Under the pieces are notes generated by a model. It did no database searches and was not told the origin of the DNA. It saw only the letters and a program-made list of their open reading frames with translations. From Oscillospiraceae bacterium (GTDB lineage Bacteria > Bacillota > Clostridia > Oscillospirales > Ruminococcaceae): 11,345 nt of DNA. The stretch covers positions 1 through 11,345 of the forward strand of contig JAFQBO010000394.1 of the NCBI GenBank assembly GCA_017416665.1. Direction: 5' to 3'. Shown here piece by piece: positions 7,398 through 11,345 of this stretch. The translations under genes and the position numbers were made by a program. Position 1 is the first letter of the stretch. Every line of letters starts with the position of its first letter.

Positions 7398-8573
7398 ATG
7401 AAATATGATCCAAGAGATGTTGATATTGTAAGTTTAAGACGAAAGAAAAAACGACGCCGTCAGCTTACAAAATTTACAATCTTTGCCCTTATTGTCACTC
7501 TCGGAATTACAGCCTATGTAAAGGTAGATGACTGGTTTCCGAAGCTTGAGGGAATAGGGAGCAGATTCCAGAGTGTAAAGTCAAATAATGGCGACAGTGC
7601 AGACGGTAATTTTCCGCTGAGTGTATCGGGCGGTATTGATTATCAGGTCGGAAATTTAAACGATTATCTTGCAATTTTAAGTGACGCTTATCTGTATATA
7701 TATGATCAGGACGGAGATTTGTATGATGAACGTCAGCATGCTTATGCAAATGCTATGATGCAGACGGCTGAAAAGAAGGTTCTGATTTATGAGTCGGGCG
7801 GAAACAATTTCCGTGTGGACAGCAGAAGAAAAAATCTTTATTCAAAAAAACTTGATAATACCATAGTTTTTGCAAGAATAAGTGAAAGCGGAAGCACGGC
7901 AATTATTACCAATTCCGATAACTACGCCTGCAAACTGCTTGTTTTTGATGATACAGGAAACCAGATTTACAGCAGAAACTGTGTCGAAAGGGTAGTGGAC
8001 ATTGCTTTCAACGAAAGCAGTACAGGCTGTGTGCTTTCCACAAGTGATGCACAGAATGGAGAACTGGTTACAAAGCTGATTTCAGTTGATTTCAATTCCG
8101 AAAAGGATAAGTGGACATCAGAGGCTTTCAGTACAATGTGCCTTAAAACATGCTATGACGAAAACGGTATTTTTCTGATAGGAGATACCAAGTGTGCATA
8201 TTACGACAGCAAGGGCAAGCAAACGCTTACTTACGATTATCCGAGTACGCTCATTGACTGGGATTACAGTGCGGACGGTGCGGCACTTCTCTTTGAAAAT
8301 GAAACAAAACGTCAGAGCTACTTTACAACAATTAATTCAAAAACAAAGGAAATATGTGAAAAGGAATTTGATGTTGCAGGCAGTAAGTGTATACAGATTG
8401 CTGAAAGATATGTGTATGTAATGAACAAGAACGGTATAAGCCGTTTTGGATTTAAGGGAACGGAAGAAACAAATATAAGTTCCGAAAATTCCTACGACGG
8501 TTTTATCATTATCGAAGACTACATATTCCAGCTTGGATATGACAGAATAGACAGAACAGAATATAAGGAATAA
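7398..8573 (+). CDS. DUF5711-like single-pass membrane protein with extracytoplasmic repeat domain
   Basis: This is a 391-residue protein of unknown function. A strongly basic cytoplasmic start (RRKKKRRRQ, 14-22) precedes one hydrophobic segment (about 24-42). The remaining roughly 345 residues should therefore lie outside the membrane. That part has recurring short beta-strand units with aromatic, Gly and Asp turns, such as YLYIYDQDGDLYDE, LLVFDDTGNQIYS, CAYYDSKGKQTLTYD and SRFGFKG, which suggests a beta-propeller-like fold. By overall architecture it resembles the DUF5711 family of clostridia, recalled from memory and not searched. The ATG at 7398 has AAGGGGA (7384-7390) 7 bp upstream. It sits 21 bp after truA and is followed by a hairpin and a CvpA-family gene, so a partnership with that membrane protein is plausible. 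Confidence 0.7.
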   Translation: MKYDPRDVDIVSLRRKKKRRRQLTKFTIFALIVTLGITAYVKVDDWFPKLEGIGSRFQSVKSNNGDSADGNFPLSVSGGIDYQVGNLNDYLAILSDAYLYIYDQDGDLYDERQHAYANAMMQTAEKKVLIYESGGNNFRVDSRRKNLYSKKLDNTIVFARISESGSTAIITNSDNYACKLLVFDDTGNQIYSRNCVERVVDIAFNESSTGCVLSTSDAQNGELVTKLISVDFNSEKDKWTSEAFSTMCLKTCYDENGIFLIGDTKCAYYDSKGKQTLTYDYPSTLIDWDYSADGAALLFENETKRQSYFTTINSKTKEICEKEFDVAGSKCIQIAERYVYVMNKNGISRFGFKGTEETNISSENSYDGFIIIEDYIFQLGYDRIDRTEYKE

Positions 8574-8617
8574 GAACTTGTCCCAATAGGCTATAATCCT
8601 ATTGGCACAAGTTCTGA
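8571..8617. repeat. Short palindromic element related to the one at 195-361
   Basis: Arms 8574-8590 (GAACTTGTCCCAATAGG) and 8598-8614 pair at 16 of 17 positions around a 7-base loop CTATAAT. Aligned without gaps, the left arm matches the left arm of the first element at 13 of 17 positions, including GAA, TGT and CAATAGG. Like the first element it begins right after a stop codon (TAA 8571-8573) and is followed by TTCTGA. A factor-independent terminator is unlikely because the stem is followed by GACAAAACG rather than a T-run. The loop contains a perfect TATAAT hexamer, but no -35 box is seen at the right distance. It may be an internally deleted copy of the longer element, or a stem-loop controlling expression of cvpA. 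Confidence 0.75.
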
Positions 8618-8645
8618 CAAAACGAAACGGAGCGTGTGGAACAAA

Positions 8646-9527
8646 ATGGGAGGAAATTTCTGGTGGGTATTTGATGCGGCAGTCGTTGCAGTAGTACTGC
8701 TGTGCGTTATCCATTGTGCAAGAAAAGGTTTTTCAAAAATTATAGTTACGGCAATAGGCTGTGTTGTTTCCTTTGCGATAGCATGGGTGGCAAGCCAGTA
8801 TTCGGCAGAAACCATTTACAACAACTTCTTTAAACAGGGGAATATAAAGGCTGTTGAAACGGCTATAGAAGATTATCACCCTGAAGATGTTATCAAGACA
8901 ATTATTGAAAGCAACGAGCTTTCGGGCGTTTTAAGCAACGAAAAAATCAAGGAAATCCTTAAAAGCGGCGAAAGCCTTGATATGCTTTATGAGTATGCCA
9001 ACAGTGAGGCAAGCAATATCATCGGTACAAAGGAAGAATTCGAGCAACAGGTTATCAATGAATTTGCACTGGCTTTTTCATCACAGGTAGGTGCAAAGCT
9101 TCCGCCTTATGTTGCCGAGGAAATACTCGCTAATATACACGGCAACGAGGAACTGTTCATTTCAACGGTTGATATGCTGCTGAACAGTCCTGAAAATCTG
9201 CCTAAATTCATAGAAATGAACTACATAAGAGAACCGGCTAAAAAAATTGCAAGTGCGGCGGTTTTCCTGATAGTATTCTTTGTACTTATGACGATTATTG
9301 TTCTTGTTTCAAACAGGTCGGGCAATTTCGGACTTCTTAACGGCTATGACAGGCTTGATAAATTTGTCGGCGGTGTGATGGGCTGTGTGGAGGCGATTGC
9401 GGTAATTATGATTATTGCCTTTATCGTTAAAATTATAATAAATATATCAGATGATAATAATTCATTTGTAAGTATGAATACAATAGAAAATACTTTGTTA
9501 TTTAAACATTTTTACAAGTTTCTGTAA
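8646..9527 (+). CDS. CvpA-family membrane protein with large extracytoplasmic insertion
   Basis: This 293-residue protein shows the CvpA (colicin V production) architecture: TM1 (about 6-24), the conserved RKGF turn (26-29), TM2 (31-49), then TM3 (202-221), the family motif NGYDRLDKFVGGVMG (232-246) and TM4 (245-265). Typical CvpA proteins are about 160-200 residues. Here roughly 150 residues (51-200) are inserted between TM2 and TM3. The basic RKGFSK loop should be cytoplasmic, so the inserted helical, acidic segment is predicted to be outside the membrane. CvpA proteins are linked to envelope homeostasis in several bacteria, but their molecular role is unclear. The frame is open from GTG 8634, but the GGAG at 8629-8632 is only 1 base from that codon. 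ATG 8646 is preferred and gives the usual short N-terminus. The hairpin at 8574-8614 lies in its leader. Confidence 0.82.
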   Translation: MGGNFWWVFDAAVVAVVLLCVIHCARKGFSKIIVTAIGCVVSFAIAWVASQYSAETIYNNFFKQGNIKAVETAIEDYHPEDVIKTIIESNELSGVLSNEKIKEILKSGESLDMLYEYANSEASNIIGTKEEFEQQVINEFALAFSSQVGAKLPPYVAEEILANIHGNEELFISTVDMLLNSPENLPKFIEMNYIREPAKKIASAAVFLIVFFVLMTIIVLVSNRSGNFGLLNGYDRLDKFVGGVMGCVEAIAVIMIIAFIVKIIINISDDNNSFVSMNTIENTLLFKHFYKFL

Positions 9528-9532
9528 ATAAA

Positions 9533-9546
9533 AAGGAGAAAGGTGA
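9533..9546 (+). promoter_or_regulatory. Tandem Shine-Dalgarno sequences before the Clp ATPase gene
   Basis: AAGGAG (9533-9538) and AAAGGTGA (9539-9546) lie directly side by side before ATG 9552. Their spacings to the start codon are 13 and 5 bases. The second is nearer but weaker and the first stronger but distant, so both may contribute. No CtsR-type direct heptad repeat (GGTCAAA-like) is visible in the 24-bp gap after cvpA, so heat-shock control by CtsR at this spot is not supported. Confidence 0.5.
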
Positions 9547-9551
9547 AAGAT

Positions 9552-11345
9552 ATGATATTATGCAGCAGATGTAAAAAAAGACCGGCTGTTGTGTTTATAA
9601 CATCAATGCACGGCAATGAAAAGAAAAATGAAGGTCTTTGTATGGTTTGTGCAAAAGAGTCAAAAATTCCGCAGATTTCAGAATATATGGAACAGATGGG
9701 AATTTCAGATGATGATCTTGAAATGATGTCTGATCAGATGATGGATTTGCTCGACGGCGACGGTTTTGAAATGGGTGGTGCGGATACACTCCCTCCATAT
9801 CTCGAAAACATGCTTGAAAATACAGGACTGTCAGGACTTAAAAATATGCTTACTCCAAAAAATAAAAAGGAAGACAGTGCCTCAGGTGAGAAGAAGTCAT
9901 CAGGAAGCCGTGCTGAAAAGGCAGACAAGAAGAAAAAGAAAAAGGAACTTAAATTCCTTGACAATTACTGTACAAATCTGACAGCAAGAGCCGAAAATGA
10001 CGAACTTGACAATATTATCGGCCGTGATAAGGAAATCGCAAGAGTTGTGCAGATTCTCTCACGCCGTCAGAAAAACAATCCGTGCCTTATCGGTGAACCG
10101 GGTGTAGGTAAGACAGCCATCGCAGAAGGTATCGCACAGAGAATAGTTTCTGGTGACGTACCGTTTAACCTCAAGGACAAAAAGGTGTACCTGCTTGACC
10201 TTACTGCTCTCGTTGCGGGAACACAGTTCAGAGGTCAGTTTGAAAGCCGTGTCAAGGGTCTTGTAAACGAAGTAAAGGCTGAAGGAAATATTATTCTCTT
10301 TATCGATGAGGTACATAATCTTATCGGTACAGGTGATTCAGAAGGCTCAATGAACGCCGCAAACATCTTAAAGCCTGCTCTTTCAAGAGGTGAGGTACAG
10401 GTTATCGGTGCGACGACATTCGGTGAGTACAGAAAGTATATCGAAAAGGACTCAGCTCTTGAAAGACGTTTCCAGCCGGTTACGGTAAATGAACCGACTG
10501 TTGAAGATACAGTTGAAGTACTCAAGGGCATAAAGAAATATTATGAAAATTATCACAGAGTAAAAATCAGTGATGATCTGATAAGACAGTGTGCGGTTCT
10601 TTCGGAAAGATACATTCAGGACAGATTTTTACCTGACAAGGCAATCGACCTGCTTGATGAAAGCTGTGCATGTACATGTATCAGAAATCCTGAGCTTGCA
10701 AAGCATGACGAGGCATCAAAAAGACTCAAAACTCTCAACGACATGGAAAAAACACTCGAAGAAGCTGATGAACCAAACTATGAGGCTCTTGCGGAAGTAA
10801 AGGGTGATATTGCAAGAGTAACTTCAGAACTTGCGGAGCTTGAAAAGGCTATTGCACAGATACAGGTTGAGGAGTCCGATCTTGCAAAGGTAATCGAACT
10901 CTGGACGGGTATTCCGTCAAACAAGATTGCTGAATCTGAATTTACAAAAATGGTTAAGCTTTCGGAAAATCTCAAAAAGCATGTTGTCGGTCAGGACGAG
11001 GCTATAAAGGTTCTTGCTGACGGAATAAAGCGTACAAGAGTACAGCTCAGCAAAAGAAGAAGACCTGCATCATTCATATTTGTCGGCCCTACCGGTGTTG
11101 GTAAGACAGAGCTTGTAAAGGTACTTTCAAATGAACTGTTCGACTCAACAGAACCGCTTATCCGCCTTGATATGACGGAATTTATGGAAAAACACTCCGT
11201 TTCAAGAATGGTTGGTTCTCCTCCGGGATATGTTGGTTACGATGAGGCAGGACAGCTTACTGAAAAGGTAAGAAGACAGCCTTATTCCGTAGTGCTTTTT
11301 GATGAAATCGAAAAGGCACACCCAGATGTAATGAACATTCTTATG
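9552..11345 (+). CDS. ClpE-type ATP-dependent Clp protease ATP-binding subunit (3' partial)
   Basis: This is an Hsp100 AAA+ unfoldase that probably feeds substrates to ClpP; 598 codons are visible before the window ends. The N-terminus is a zinc finger, C4-x2-C7 and C30-x2-C33, in place of the Clp_N repeats of ClpA/ClpC. This is the hallmark of ClpE. A Met- and Asp-rich linker (about 44-75) and a Lys/Ser-rich linker (101-132) follow. AAA1 has Walker A GEPGVGKT (181-188), pore loop TQFRGQFE (224-231, Phe where Tyr is common), Walker B LFIDEV (249-254) and arginine-finger region LERRF. A coiled middle segment (about 385-440) contains a UVR-like stretch. AAA2 has Walker A GPTGVGKT (512-519), pore loop GYVGYDE (559-565) and Walker [12 protein letters not shown] (581-591). 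The end of AAA2 with the ClpP-binding loop is missing. It starts 24 bp after cvpA. Confidence 0.9.
   Translation, partial: MILCSRCKKRPAVVFITSMHGNEKKNEGLCMVCAKESKIPQISEYMEQMGISDDDLEMMSDQMMDLLDGDGFEMGGADTLPPYLENMLENTGLSGLKNMLTPKNKKEDSASGEKKSSGSRAEKADKKKKKKELKFLDNYCTNLTARAENDELDNIIGRDKEIARVVQILSRRQKNNPCLIGEPGVGKTAIAEGIAQRIVSGDVPFNLKDKKVYLLDLTALVAGTQFRGQFESRVKGLVNEVKAEGNIILFIDEVHNLIGTGDSEGSMNAANILKPALSRGEVQVIGATTFGEYRKYIEKDSALERRFQPVTVNEPTVEDTVEVLKGIKKYYENYHRVKISDDLIRQCAVLSERYIQDRFLPDKAIDLLDESCACTCIRNPELAKHDEASKRLKTLNDMEKTLEEADEPNYEALAEVKGDIARVTSELAELEKAIAQIQVEESDLAKVIELWTGIPSNKIAESEFTKMVKLSENLKKHVVGQDEAIKVLADGIKRTRVQLSKRRRPASFIFVGPTGVGKTELVKVLSNELFDSTEPLIRLDMTEFMEKHSVSRMVGSPPGYVGYDEAGQLTEKVRRQPYSVVLFDEIEKAHPDVMNILM

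Noticed and set aside
8574..8614. Rho-independent terminator after the DUF5711-like gene
   Set aside because: The stem is strong, but the downstream bases are TGACAAAACG with no T-tract, and the reverse strand also lacks one. It fits a repeat or leader hairpin better.
8634..8645. GTG start for the CvpA-family gene
   Set aside because: The only Shine-Dalgarno-like motif is 1 base away from this codon. ATG 8646 is better placed and fits the family.
8752..8763. Third copy of the palindrome arm (CAATAGGCTGTG)
   Set aside because: It matches the first element's arm and adjoining bases for 11 positions, but it lies in the cvpA coding frame and has no inverted partner nearby. A chance match is more likely.
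8337..8815. Minus-strand ORFs across the 8574-8614 hairpin region
   Set aside because: They run antisense through the DUF5711-like and CvpA genes, have Cys/His/Thr-rich composition typical of shadow frames, and show no family features.
1..11345. CRISPR array, tRNA, rRNA or phage genes
   Set aside because: No regularly spaced direct repeats, no tRNA-like cloverleaf and no phage or transposase reading frames were seen anywhere in the window.

Overview
The window reads as a chromosomal stretch from a low-to-mid GC Firmicute, most likely a Ruminococcus-like member of the Oscillospiraceae. The support is the EcfA1-EcfA2-EcfT-TruA gene order typical of Firmicutes, a zinc-finger ClpE-type Hsp100, a YfhO-family membrane protein and purine-rich Shine-Dalgarno sites. 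This placement is inference, because no rRNA or other marker is present. Every gene lies on the + strand.

Layout. (1) Positions 1-197 hold the 3' end of a gene, probably a flavodoxin-family oxidoreductase. (2) Positions 198-391 are non-coding and almost entirely occupied by one long imperfect palindrome (about 160 bp, core arms 198-214 and 342-358). (3) Positions 392-3792 hold a class I SAM-dependent methyltransferase of the RlmI/RlmK type, followed by a complete energising module of a group II ECF vitamin transporter (EcfA1, EcfA2, EcfT). (4) Positions 3833-6649 hold a 938-residue YfhO-type polytopic membrane protein, placed between ecfT and truA. (5) Positions 6642-7376 encode TruA pseudouridine synthase, which overlaps the yfhO stop codon. 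(6) Positions 7398-9527 hold a single-pass membrane protein resembling DUF5711 and an enlarged CvpA-family protein, separated by a short hairpin (8574-8614). (7) From 9552 to the window end runs a ClpE-type AAA+ unfoldase, cut off by the window inside its second ATPase domain.

How the genes fit together. Short gaps and stop/start overlaps (ecfA2/ecfT and yfhO/truA) suggest one long operon or a few nested ones. EcfA1, EcfA2 and EcfT form the shared motor for several substrate-binding S components. No S component is encoded here, as expected for group II ECF systems. TruA modifies tRNA anticodon arms. YfhO, the DUF5711-like protein and CvpA are envelope proteins, and the Clp ATPase is a stress or quality-control unfoldase.

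The most notable unexplained signal is a pair of related palindromic elements. Their 17-bp arms match at 13 of 17 positions, share the ending CAATAGG, and in both cases begin immediately after a stop codon. Both are followed by TTCTGA and a nearly identical Shine-Dalgarno-containing tract, AAAACGAAA(A/C)GGA. They look like two members of a dispersed repeat (MITE- or ERIC-like) or a recurring leader structure.
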